64,000 nt of DNA, from contig NZ_BAAAFZ010000021.1 of NCBI RefSeq assembly GCF_039523795.1, forward strand, positions 1-64,000, in the 5' to 3' direction. The DNA is from Craurococcus roseus. Its GTDB lineage: Bacteria > Pseudomonadota > Alphaproteobacteria > Acetobacterales > Acetobacteraceae. The first letter of the stretch is position 1. Every line of letters begins with the position of its first letter. The notes under the pieces are model-generated. The model searched no databases and had not been told where the DNA came from. It worked only from the letters and a program-made list of their open reading frames with translations. This document shows, piece after piece, positions 17,563 to 24,621 of the stretch. The position numbers were made by a program, and so were the translations under genes.

Positions 17563-18045
17563 ATGCTTCGCCGCTCGTTACTCGCTGCCTCGGCGGCGCC
17601 GCTCTTCGCCGCGCCCTCCGCCGCTCAACAGGACCACCCCGGCGCCACGCGCGCCGGCGACCTGACGATCCAGCAGCCCTGGACACGCGCCGCCGGCCAG
17701 GGCGCGACCGCCGCCGGCTTCATGGAGATCAGCAACCGCGGCTCGGCGGCGGACCGCCTGCTCTCCGCTTCCAGCCCGGTGGCGCGCGCGATGGAACTGC
17801 ACAGCATGATCCGCGACGGCGACGTCATGCGGATGCGCGCCGTGGACGCCATCGAGATCCGGACCGGGCAAACGGTGACGCTCCGCCCCGGCGGCTTCCA
17901 CCTCATGCTGATCGGCCTGTCCCAGCCGCTGCGCCAAGGGGAAGCCGTGCCCGTGACGCTCCGCTTCGAGCGCGCCGGCGAGGTGCAGGTGACGTTTCCC
18001 GTGCAGGCCGCGGGCGCGAGGGAACCGGCGCCGCACCGGCACTGA
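17563..18045 (+). CDS. Periplasmic copper chaperone PCu(A)C
   Basis: 160 residues with an N-terminal signal peptide (MLRRSLLAASAAPLFAAPSA). The copper-binding pattern H(M)x10Mx21HxM is recognisable: His80 in MELHSM, Met in DVMRMR, and His113/Met115 in GGFHLMLIGL. The family delivers Cu(I) to the CuA or CuB centres of cytochrome oxidase. GGGAG precedes the ATG. It lies 21 bases after thpR; no oxidase genes are in this window. Confidence 0.9.
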   Translation: MLRRSLLAASAAPLFAAPSAAQQDHPGATRAGDLTIQQPWTRAAGQGATAAGFMEISNRGSAADRLLSASSPVARAMELHSMIRDGDVMRMRAVDAIEIRTGQTVTLRPGGFHLMLIGLSQPLRQGEAVPVTLRFERAGEVQVTFPVQAAGAREPAPHRH

Positions 18046-18159
18046 CCGCCGGCCGCGCAACCGCCCAAGCACAACCAAGGAGAGATTTCAAGTCTTGGAA
18101 TACACGTATTAGTTATGCAAGCATGACGGATACGCCGTGGTTCCGAGAGGACAGCCCCG

Positions 18160-19473
18160 ATGGCCCAGCCGACCGCCTACGAGCAGTATTTCCTGGAGCT
18201 CGTGAACCGCGCCCGCGCCAACCCAGGCGCGGAGGCCACCCGGCTCGGCATCGACCTCAACCAAGGGCTTTCGGTTGGCACCATCGCCAACACCGCCAAG
18301 CAGCCGCTGGCGATGAACCAGTTCCTGAACGACAGCGCCCAGACCCACAGCGACTGGATGCTCGCAACGGACACCTTCAGCCACACCGGCGCCAACGGCA
18401 GTTCCGCCGGCGATCGCATGAAGGCCGCCGGCTACGCCTTTACCGGAAGTTGGACCTGGGGCGAGAACATCTCCATCCGCTGGGGCGGCACGCCCTCCGC
18501 GTCCAACGCGCTTGTCGAAGGCTTCCACGACGGCCTGTTCAAGAGCGCCGGCCACCGGACCAACATCCTCAGCGACGCCTTCAAGGAGGTCGGGATCGGC
18601 ATCGGCTTCGGTGAGTACAAGGGCTCGAACGGCACGGACGCGACGCAGAACTTCGCCCGCTCCGGCGCCTCGACCTTCCTCACCGGCGTCACCTTCGACG
18701 ACAAGGACGGCGACCGCTTCTATGACCCGGGCGAGGGCCTGGGTAAGCTGAACCTCTCGATCAAGTCGAGCGCCGGCGCGACCTATTCCACCGCCACCTG
18801 GGACGCCGGCGGCTACCAGATCGCCCTCCCCGCCGGCGACTACACCGTCACCTTCTCCGGCGGCGGCTTGGCCGCCTCCGTCGTGAAAACGGCGAAGATC
18901 GGCTCGGCCAACGTGAAGCTGGACCTCGACGCCGACGCCAACGCGCCGCCCCCGCCGGCCGCGACCGTCCTGCGCGGCACCGGAGCGGCCGACACGCTCA
19001 CCGGCGGCGCCGGCAACGACAGCATCACGGGCGAAGGCGGCGACGACCGCCTGCACGGCTCCGCCGGCGACGACACGCTGCTCGGCGGCGCGGGCTACGA
19101 CGCGCTCATGGGCGGCGACGGGGCCGACCGCCTCGCGGGCGGCTCGGGGGGCGACGTGCTGATCGGCGGCGCCGGCGCGGACGCCTTCGTGTTCGCGTCC
19201 GCCGCCGACGGCAACGACCGCATCCAGGACTTCACGCGGTCCCAGGGCGACGAGATCGACCTCTCGGCCATCGACGCCGACGCCACGGCCGCCGGCGACC
19301 AAGCCTTCCTGTTCGCGGACGGCATCGCCTTCGTCGCCTACCAGCCCGGCACGGTGCGGACCAGCCGGGGCAGCGACGGCACCATCACCGTCGAAGCCGA
19401 CACCGGCGCCGGCGTCCTGTCCTTCCGGGTGCAGGGCGCGACCGGCCTCGCCGCCGACGACTTCCTGCTCTGA
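18160..19473 (+). CDS. CAP-domain protein with C-terminal RTX calcium-binding repeats
   Basis: 437 residues, no N-terminal signal. Residues about 3-165 are a CAP/SCP domain (AYEQYFLELVNRARANPGAE, then THSDWM, FSHTG, GENISI and SAGHRTNIL with its histidines). Residues about 170-265 are a beta segment of the SdrD/collagen-binding type (FDDKDGDRFYDPGEGLGKL). Residues about 275-345 are RTX nonapeptides: GGAGNDSITGEGGDDRL, GDDTLLGGAG, GADRLAGGSG and GGDVLIGGAG, followed by the usual RTX C-terminal beta region (NDRIQDFTRSQGDEIDLSAI). Such proteins leave through type I secretion and fold on binding calcium outside the cell. No T1SS genes are nearby. Confidence 0.9.
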   Translation: MAQPTAYEQYFLELVNRARANPGAEATRLGIDLNQGLSVGTIANTAKQPLAMNQFLNDSAQTHSDWMLATDTFSHTGANGSSAGDRMKAAGYAFTGSWTWGENISIRWGGTPSASNALVEGFHDGLFKSAGHRTNILSDAFKEVGIGIGFGEYKGSNGTDATQNFARSGASTFLTGVTFDDKDGDRFYDPGEGLGKLNLSIKSSAGATYSTATWDAGGYQIALPAGDYTVTFSGGGLAASVVKTAKIGSANVKLDLDADANAPPPPAATVLRGTGAADTLTGGAGNDSITGEGGDDRLHGSAGDDTLLGGAGYDALMGGDGADRLAGGSGGDVLIGGAGADAFVFASAADGNDRIQDFTRSQGDEIDLSAIDADATAAGDQAFLFADGIAFVAYQPGTVRTSRGSDGTITVEADTGAGVLSFRVQGATGLAADDFLL

Positions 19474-19479
19474 ACCGCC

Positions 19480-19510
19480 GGCCGCCCCGGCCCGTCACGC
19501 CGGGGCGGCC
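19480..19510. terminator. Bidirectional hairpin between the RTX gene and the graspetide ligase
   Basis: A perfect 12-base inverted repeat (GGCCGCCCCGGC at 19480-19491, complement at 19499-19510) with a 7-base loop. The stop codon of the leftward ligase gene (19495-19497) lies in the loop, so the stem reaches into its coding end. It probably terminates both convergent transcripts; no T-run is present. Confidence 0.65.
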
Positions 19511-20361
19511 AGCCAATCCACGATGGCGCCGCACAGGGCGCCCCCGGCCACGCGGTCGAAGCCGGCGAACATCGGCGCCGAGTTCACTTCCAGGAACAGG
19601 TGGCGGCCGGTGTCGGGGCACGTCTTGAAGTCGGCGGCGCCGAAGTCCAGGCCGAGCCCGTCCATCAGCCGCCCGAGCGGCGCGGTCAGCGGTGCCGGCG
19701 CCGGCACAACCGCCACCTCCACGCGGGCATCGGTCCGGTAATCGAGCGCCCCCGAGCGCAAGGCGAAGGCGAACCAACGTTCGCCGACCCTGTACACCCG
19801 CAGTTCCGGCCCGACCAAGCGGCGCTGGACGATGGTGGGCTCCGCGCCCGCCCGGCGGCGCCATTCCGCGTCCGCGAGCGCATCGTCGAGCGGCCGCGTG
19901 TGCTCCCCGCCGTTCACCGGCTTGGCGATCCACCCCGCGGCTTCCTCCGGCCCGAACGCCTCGGTGTCATTGGTGACCAAGGTTTCGGGCACGGCGAGGC
20001 CCGACCGCGCCGCCAAGCGCAGGATGTGCGGCTTGGTCGCCTGCCGGGCGCCGTACGCTCGGTTGGGGAACGCGACCTCCTCGTGCGCCAGCGCCCAGGA
20101 CAGCACGGCTTGGTACCATCGGCCCGCGCGCGCTCGGCTCTCCGCCCGCCCGTCCGCCATGTGCGCGAAGACGTCGTGGCGCAGGAACACGGCCGTGGGC
20201 TTGGCGACGACGCCGCCGATCCACAAGCTGTCGTCGGCCAGCCGCCACGCAAGGCGCGGCGAACCGCCCGCGCCCGCGAGGAGCGCGAGGTGGTCGACGC
20301 CGCGGACGGCGAGGCATCGCAGCAGGCGCGAAAGGTTCGGGTCGGCGTCCCCGCCGGCCAC
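19495..20361 (-). CDS. Graspetide ATP-grasp ligase
   Basis: 288-residue ATP-grasp enzyme predicted to form ester or amide links between Ser/Thr or Lys side chains and Asp/Glu of the precursor next door. Recognisable segments: GGDADPNLSRLLRCLAVRG (N-terminal domain), PTAVFLRHDVF, NRAYGARQATKPHILRLAAR, the ATP-binding lysine region GWIAKPVNGGEHT, PTIVQRRLVGPELRVYRVG, and LDFGAADFKTCPD with the metal-binding LFLEVNSAPMFAGF (Glu/Asn). The layout matches the MvdC/MvdD-like ligases of graspetide clusters. The first standard start is GTG 20361, but the frame is open upstream and encodes LALILVAGGD, so a CTG a few codons earlier (20364 or 20370) is possible. It lies 58 bases after the precursor gene. 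Confidence 0.85.
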   Translation of the reverse strand: MAGGDADPNLSRLLRCLAVRGVDHLALLAGAGGSPRLAWRLADDSLWIGGVVAKPTAVFLRHDVFAHMADGRAESRARAGRWYQAVLSWALAHEEVAFPNRAYGARQATKPHILRLAARSGLAVPETLVTNDTEAFGPEEAAGWIAKPVNGGEHTRPLDDALADAEWRRRAGAEPTIVQRRLVGPELRVYRVGERWFAFALRSGALDYRTDARVEVAVVPAPAPLTAPLGRLMDGLGLDFGAADFKTCPDTGRHLFLEVNSAPMFAGFDRVAGGALCGAIVDWLAAPA

Positions 20362-20419
20362 CAGGATCAGGGCGAGGCCCTGACCCGCCCGGGCGCGCGC
20401 CGGGACGCGCCGCCGCCGC

Positions 20420-20683
20420 TCAAGCGCCCCAAGGATCGAGCCCCGGATCGCCCTCCTCGCCCAGCGCGAGCGTGGTGAAGACCGGCTCTTCGGGCAGGTG
20501 GACCGGATCGGGGCGGGGATCGGGGTCGCCTTCCTCGCCCACGGCCAAGGTCGTGAAGACGGGCTCCTCGGGCGAATGGACCGGATCGGGGTAGGGGTCG
20601 GGGTCGCCTTCCTCGCCCAAGGCCAAGGTGGTGAACACGGGTTCCTTCGGCCCCCAAGCGGGGCCGTCCGTGCGGCGTGGCAT
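20420..20683 (-). CDS. Graspetide precursor with three TTxxxxEE core repeats
   Basis: An 87-residue acidic peptide. After a short N-terminal stretch (MPRRTDGPAWGPKE) come three near-identical units with a 26-residue period: PVFTTLALGEEGDPDP, PVFTTLAVGEEGDPDP and PVFTTLALGEEGDP. Thr pairs are at 18/19, 44/45 and 70/71 and Glu pairs at 24/25, 50/51 and 76/77, giving TTxxxxEE, the core motif known from plesiocin-type graspetides. The spacers PDPVHxPEE are Asp/Pro-rich. A very good ribosome binding site (GGGAGGTA, 8 bases before ATG) and the adjacent ATP-grasp gene support a real gene. The product would be a multi-ring ester-linked peptide; its activity is unknown (known relatives are protease inhibitors). 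The leader is unusually short. Confidence 0.85.
   Translation of the reverse strand: MPRRTDGPAWGPKEPVFTTLALGEEGDPDPYPDPVHSPEEPVFTTLAVGEEGDPDPRPDPVHLPEEPVFTTLALGEEGDPGLDPWGA
20428..20645 (-). repeat. 78-base tandem repeat encoding the graspetide cores
   Basis: About 2.7 copies of a 78-base unit inside the precursor gene, one unit per core plus spacer. The copies differ at scattered positions (for example Ala-Leu or Ala-Val before Gly-Glu-Glu, and Tyr or Arg in the spacer), consistent with duplication followed by drift under selection for the TTxxxxEE residues. Boundaries are approximate. Confidence 0.8.
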
Positions 20684-20734
20684 TTCCCGTTACCTCCCTC
20701 CGGCGCCGGCGGAAGCGCCGAAGCCCGGGCTGGA

Positions 20735-20764
20735 ATCCTACCCCACGCCTCGAACGGGGTTCAA
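20735..20764 (-). promoter_or_regulatory. Candidate promoter of the graspetide operon
   Basis: On the minus strand TTGAAC (20759-20764) and TAGGAT (20735-20740) are 18 bases apart, about 50 bases upstream of the precursor ATG. A GC-rich hairpin could form between it and the gene. No terminator is seen between precursor and ligase, so one transcript is likely. Confidence 0.4.
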
Positions 20765-20940
20765 TCTCGCGTTCATGCCCTGAACACGGTCCGCGTCCAC
20801 CCTCGCCGGAACGGCCACGGACCGGGCGGCATGGTGGTCGGCGCGCGTGCCGCGGCTGGCCATCCAGCGACGTGAAGTGTAACATTCCACCACATGCCTA
20901 ACCTCCTGGCCCCCAACCCGCCGCCGGCGCCGCCCGCCTC

Positions 20941-21690
20941 GTGACGCGGCCATCTGAAGGCGCCGCCGCGCCGCCGCCCGGCATCGTCGTCCTGACCGGC
21001 GCCGGCGTCTCGCGCGAGAGCGGCCTCGCCACCTTCCGCGACCCGGACGGCATCTGGCAGCGCGTGCGGATCGAGGACGTGGCGACGCCGGAAGCCTTCG
21101 CGCGCGACCCGGCCCGCGTGCAGGCGTTCTACGACGCCCGCCGCGCCCAGCTCGCCGACCCCGCCGTGGCGCCCAACGCGGCGCACCTCGCGCTGGCGGA
21201 GCTGGACCGGCGCTGGCCCGGCGATTTCCTGCTGGTCACGCAGAACGTGGACGACCTGCACGACCGCGCCGGGTCCGCGCGCCTGCTGCACATGCACGGC
21301 GAACTCGCCAAGGCACGCTGCCTGCGCTGCGGCGCGGTGGAGCCGAGCCCGCAGCGTTTGGCGGACGGGCCGCCCTGCCCCGCCTGCGGCCGACGCGGGG
21401 CCTTGCGCCCGCACGTCGTCTGGTTCGGCGAGGTGCCGCTCGGCATGGAGCGGATCGAGGAAGCGCTGGCGGGTTGCGGCCTCTTCGTCTCCATCGGCAC
21501 CTCGGGCAGCGTTTACCCCGCCGCCGGCTTCGTCGCCGAAGCGCGCGGCCGCGGAGCCCGCACGGTGGAATTGAACCTGGAACCCTCGGAAGGAAGCGCG
21601 ATGTTCGATGAGGCGCGGCACGGGCCGGCGACGCGGCTGGTGCCTGAGTTCGTGGAAGAGGTGCTGCGGCGCCACGGACCCGGCGCGTGA
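20941..21690 (+). CDS. cobB: NAD-dependent protein deacylase, Sir2 family
   Basis: 249-residue class III deacylase that removes acyl groups from lysine using NAD+. The NAD-binding motif GAGVSRESGLATFRD, TQNVDDLHDRAG, the catalytic His in MHGELAKARC and a zinc site of two CxxC pairs (CLRCG and CPACG) are present, then VVWFGEVPLG and a Rossmann-like end (SIGTSGSVYPAA). The GTG start at 20941 has no clear ribosome binding site. It overlaps the next gene by four bases. The CobB name rests on the bacterial Sir2 subtype pattern. Confidence 0.9.
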   Translation: MTRPSEGAAAPPPGIVVLTGAGVSRESGLATFRDPDGIWQRVRIEDVATPEAFARDPARVQAFYDARRAQLADPAVAPNAAHLALAELDRRWPGDFLLVTQNVDDLHDRAGSARLLHMHGELAKARCLRCGAVEPSPQRLADGPPCPACGRRGALRPHVVWFGEVPLGMERIEEALAGCGLFVSIGTSGSVYPAAGFVAEARGRGARTVELNLEPSEGSAMFDEARHGPATRLVPEFVEEVLRRHGPGA

Positions 21691-22508
21691 GGCATCTCCC
21701 GTTGGCGCTGCTCGCCGCCGCCGCGGCGGCGGCGAGGGCCGCCGCCGCGACCGCGCCCGCGAACGCGACGCCCCCTGCTGCCGCGGCCGCCCCCGGCCCC
21801 GCGCAGGACGGGCGCACCATCCAGCGCGGCGTGCTGCGGCCCGGCATCGGCGCGGCCGACCCGCGCCGGCCCGTGGACGTGCGCGCCGAACCCTGGAGCG
21901 CCCTCGGCCGCGTGCAGCTCGAAGTGGGCGGGCGCTGCACCGGCGTGCTGGTCGGCCCGCGCACGGTGCTCACCGCGGCGCACTGCCTGTTCGGCCCGCG
22001 CTCGCGCCAGGTGGTGCGGCCCGGCACCGTCCACTTCCTACTCGGCTACCACCTCGGCGAATGGTCGGCGCGCGCGCGCGTCGTGTCCTTCACTATGGGC
22101 GAAGGCTTCGCGCTCGACCGCGACAGCCCGTTCGGCGGCCCCCTCGGCGCCGATTGGGCGCTGCTCACCCTCGACGCGCCGCTGGGCGAAGGGCGGGCGC
22201 TGCGGCTCCGGCGCGACGCGCCGCAGTCCGGCACCGGGCTGATGTTCGCCGGCTACCAGCAGGATCGGCCGGAGGCGCTGCTCGCGGACACGGGCTGCCG
22301 CGCCATCGGCCTGCAACAGGGCGCGCGGAACCTGCCGTTGCTGGCGCACGGCTGCGCCGGCACCCGCGGCGCGAGCGGCGCGCCGCTGCTGGCGCGAGGC
22401 CGGGACGGGAAGTGGGAGGTGGTGGGCGTCGCCTCGGCCATGTCGGCGGGCGCGGCGCAAGGGGTGGCCGTGCCCGCCGGGACGCTGCCGGCCGCGCTCT
22501 TGCCCTGA
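21687..22508 (+). CDS. Trypsin-like serine protease, secreted
   Basis: 273 residues. An N-terminal signal region (LPLALLAAAAAAARAAAATA) and an Ala/Pro linker precede a V8/trypsin-type domain: His99 in TAAHCLFG, Asp156 in GADWALLTLD and Ser230 in RGASGAPLL. A disulfide pair (GRCTGV and AHC) is likely. It starts at a GTG that overlaps the Sir2 stop (GTGA), so it is translationally coupled to it. Substrate unknown; it would act in the periplasm or outside. Confidence 0.87.
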   Translation: MRHLPLALLAAAAAAARAAAATAPANATPPAAAAAPGPAQDGRTIQRGVLRPGIGAADPRRPVDVRAEPWSALGRVQLEVGGRCTGVLVGPRTVLTAAHCLFGPRSRQVVRPGTVHFLLGYHLGEWSARARVVSFTMGEGFALDRDSPFGGPLGADWALLTLDAPLGEGRALRLRRDAPQSGTGLMFAGYQQDRPEALLADTGCRAIGLQQGARNLPLLAHGCAGTRGASGAPLLARGRDGKWEVVGVASAMSAGAAQGVAVPAGTLPAALLP

Positions 22509-22525
22509 CCGACCGGCCGGGCGGC

Positions 22526-23047
22526 TCAGCGGCGGATGTGGCCTTCGTACTTGAACTCGGGCGAGTTCCGCAGTTGGTCGCGCGTCGCGTCCACCACCGC
22601 GCGCATGGAGCCGTTCGGCTGGCGCGTGAGCACCACCGCGCTCGGCGGCAGGGCCGCGTAGCGCTCGCCGATGCCGAGGAAACCGCCCACACCGATCACT
22701 ATCGCGGCGATTTCCCGTCCCCCGCCGATCACCAAGTCCTCGATCTTGCCGAGCCGCTCATCCTGGAGGTTGTAGACGTCGGTGCGCATCAGGCCCGACG
22801 CCGTCATGTCGGCCGGCTGCACGGCGTAGTAGGTCACCACCACCTGCCCAGGAACCACCGCGACCAGCCCGCCGCCCGGCGGCGGCGCCTGCCCCGATTG
22901 CAGCGGTTGCGTCCCGCCCCAGCCCGGCAGCGTCTGTCGGGCGCCGTCGGGCTGGCCTTGCGCCGGTGCCGTCGAAGGCACCTGGGCGAGCAAGGCGCCC
23001 GCGAGCGCCGCGCCGAAACAGGCCTTCAGCGAGAAACGTTTCAGCAT
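22526..23047 (-). CDS. PRC-barrel domain protein with signal peptide
   Basis: 173 residues from ATG 23047, which has AAAGGAA just upstream (an open frame extends further back without a binding site). A signal peptide (MLKRFSLKACFGAALAGALL, cut near APAQ) and a Gly/Pro/Gln linker precede a PRC-barrel from about residue 85: DVYNLQDERLGKIEDLVIGG, IAAIVIGVGGFLGIGERYAA and AVVDATRDQLRNSPEF. Exported PRC-barrel proteins of this kind are common in rhizobia and Acetobacteraceae and are often stress-linked; the role is not known. Confidence 0.82.
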   Translation of the reverse strand: MLKRFSLKACFGAALAGALLAQVPSTAPAQGQPDGARQTLPGWGGTQPLQSGQAPPPGGGLVAVVPGQVVVTYYAVQPADMTASGLMRTDVYNLQDERLGKIEDLVIGGGREIAAIVIGVGGFLGIGERYAALPPSAVVLTRQPNGSMRAVVDATRDQLRNSPEFKYEGHIRR

Positions 23048-23143
23048 GTAGATTCCTTTTGAGATGGCAGGAGGACCGTGCGGCCACGCGGCCCCCCGCA
23101 CCACGGCGCCCCGCGTTTCGATCACCCCGGAGGCGTCCCGCCG

Positions 23144-23722
23144 TCAGGCGGACTTGGCTTGGCCGCCCGCTGCCGCATCGTTCGAGGCGGACTGCGCCGC
23201 GCCGCCTTGGCCGCCGATCTGCTGCTGTCCGCCGCCGCCGCCACCGGCCCGGATCTGGATGCGCCCGCCGCCCTGCTGCTGTTGCGGCTTGGGCAGGGTG
23301 ATGCGCAGGACGCCCTTTTCGAACTGCGCTTGCACCTGCTCGGGGTTGGGCTGGAAGGGCAAGCGGAAGGCGCGCTGGAAGCGGCCGAAGCTGCGCTCCG
23401 TCAGGTGCAGCCCGCCCTGCTCCTGCGTCCGCTCGTCCTTCTTCTCGCCGGACAAGGTCAGCAGATCGCCTTCCAGCCGCAGGTCGATGTCCTTCTCGGA
23501 CATGCCGGGCAGCTCGGCGGCGACCTCCAGGCCCTGCTCGGTCTCGCGCACGTCGAGGTTCGGCGCGAAGCCGCCCAAGCCGGCGGCGCCGCGCCCGCCC
23601 ACGGCCGGGAAGCCGCGGAACACCTCGTCAAAGGCGCGGTTCACCTCGCGCTGGAACAGGCTGAAGGGGTCGTTGCTCTGCTGCACGGGCCCGCCTTGCG
23701 GGTTGAGGAAGCGGGAAAGCAT
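23144..23722 (-). CDS. Small heat-shock protein, Hsp20/alpha-crystallin family
   Basis: 192-residue chaperone that holds unfolding proteins. The N-terminal region has DPFSLFQREVNRAFDEVFRG; the alpha-crystallin domain (about 65-150) contains PNLDVRETEQGLEVAAELPG, LRLEGDLLTLSGEKKDERTQ and FRLPFQPNPEQVQAQFEKGV, then LRITLPK with the conserved IxI/V-type strand. A Gly/Gln-rich tail follows. The ATG at 23722 has AGAGGAGG upstream. A candidate promoter is at 23792-23819. Confidence 0.93.
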   Translation of the reverse strand: MLSRFLNPQGGPVQQSNDPFSLFQREVNRAFDEVFRGFPAVGGRGAAGLGGFAPNLDVRETEQGLEVAAELPGMSEKDIDLRLEGDLLTLSGEKKDERTQEQGGLHLTERSFGRFQRAFRLPFQPNPEQVQAQFEKGVLRITLPKPQQQQGGGRIQIRAGGGGGGQQQIGGQGGAAQSASNDAAAGGQAKSA

Positions 23723-23791
23723 CGCGTTTTCCTCCTCTTGGCTTGCCGCTCGCGCGGTGTGTCCATCCGCCCGGGAAATGCGAGCAAAGCC

Positions 23792-23819
23792 AATAGGTTC
23801 CTTGCCCTTCTGTGACAAC
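23792..23819 (-). promoter_or_regulatory. Candidate promoter of the Hsp20 gene
   Basis: On the minus strand TTGTCA (23814-23819) and CTATTG (23792-23797) are 16 bases apart, about 70 bases before the ATG. It fits a sigma-70 or relaxed sigma-32 promoter; the two cannot be told apart here. Confidence 0.35.
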
Positions 23820-23895
23820 GCATCCACGCCGCGCGGCCCGAACCGGCGGCCTTCCGCGCGGTTAGGGCGGAAGGGGGCGCGACAGGGGATCGAGG

Positions 23896-24438
23896 ATGGC
23901 GGACGGCGTGCAACGGGTGGAGGACGGCGGCGCCCGGGCGGCGGCGGCGCGGCACCGGACCGCGCTGCACGACGCCCTCGCCGAAACGCGCGCGGCCTGG
24001 CCCGGCCTCGGCTTCTACGAGCGTTTCGAGCAGGTCGTCTGCCTCGCCTTGACCGTGGTGATCTCGGGCGTGGTGGTCGCCTCGCTCGCCGTGCTGCTGA
24101 TCCGGGTCGGGCAGCTCCTGCTGCTCGGCGTTGTGGACCCCGCCGAGCCCGCGGTGTTCCAGGCGATCTTCGGCATGATCGTGACCGTGCTGATAGCGCT
24201 GGAGTTCAACCACACCCTGCTCGGCGTGCTGGAGCGGCGCTGAAGCATAGTGCAGGTGCGCACCGTCGTCCTGATCGCCCTGCTGGCGATCGCCCGCAAG
24301 TTCCTCATCCTTGACCTGAAGGAGGTGGAGCACACCACGCTGCTCGGCTTGGCAGGAGCCGCGCTGGCGCTCGGCGGCGTCTACTGGCTCGTCGGCGGCC
24401 AGGACCGCCGCGACGCTGAAGCGTCCGGCGGCGGCTGA
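23896..24438 (+). pseudogene. PsiE-like membrane protein interrupted by TGA
   Basis: The frame runs from ATG 23896 to 24438 except for a TGA at 24241-24243 (codon 116 of 181). The first part has two transmembrane helices (FEQVVCLALTVVISGVVVAS, FQAIFGMIVTVLIALEFNHT) and ends LLGVLERR; the second restarts SIVQVRTVVLIALLAIARKF and LKEVEHTTLLGLAGAALALG, which is the continuous sequence of PsiE-type phosphate-starvation-inducible proteins. A GTG nine bases past the stop could begin a separate second half, so split translation or readthrough is possible. A sequencing error is also possible. Confidence 0.75.
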
Positions 24439-24621
24439 AACGCTCGCGCCGACCGGCCGCGGGATGGCACACCGGCGCCAGCCAACGCCCGGGCCGCGCC
24501 TTTTGTCCGGAAGCGACCGGCGAGGGCGGGCGAGTAGGCAAAGCAGCAAGGCGCCGTGCCGGACGGCAACCACCGCGCCCGCACCGCCGTTCCCACCGCT
24601 CCAACGGAGCACACCCCCACC

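Noticed and set aside
20420..20683. CRISPR-like or satellite array
   Set aside because: The 78-base units are in frame, lack spacers and encode a coherent peptide.
20498..20875. Plus-strand frames over the graspetide precursor with repeated VAFLAHGQG-like text
   Set aside because: The repeats are mirror images of the precursor repeats; only the minus strand has a ribosome binding site and the TTxxxxEE motif.
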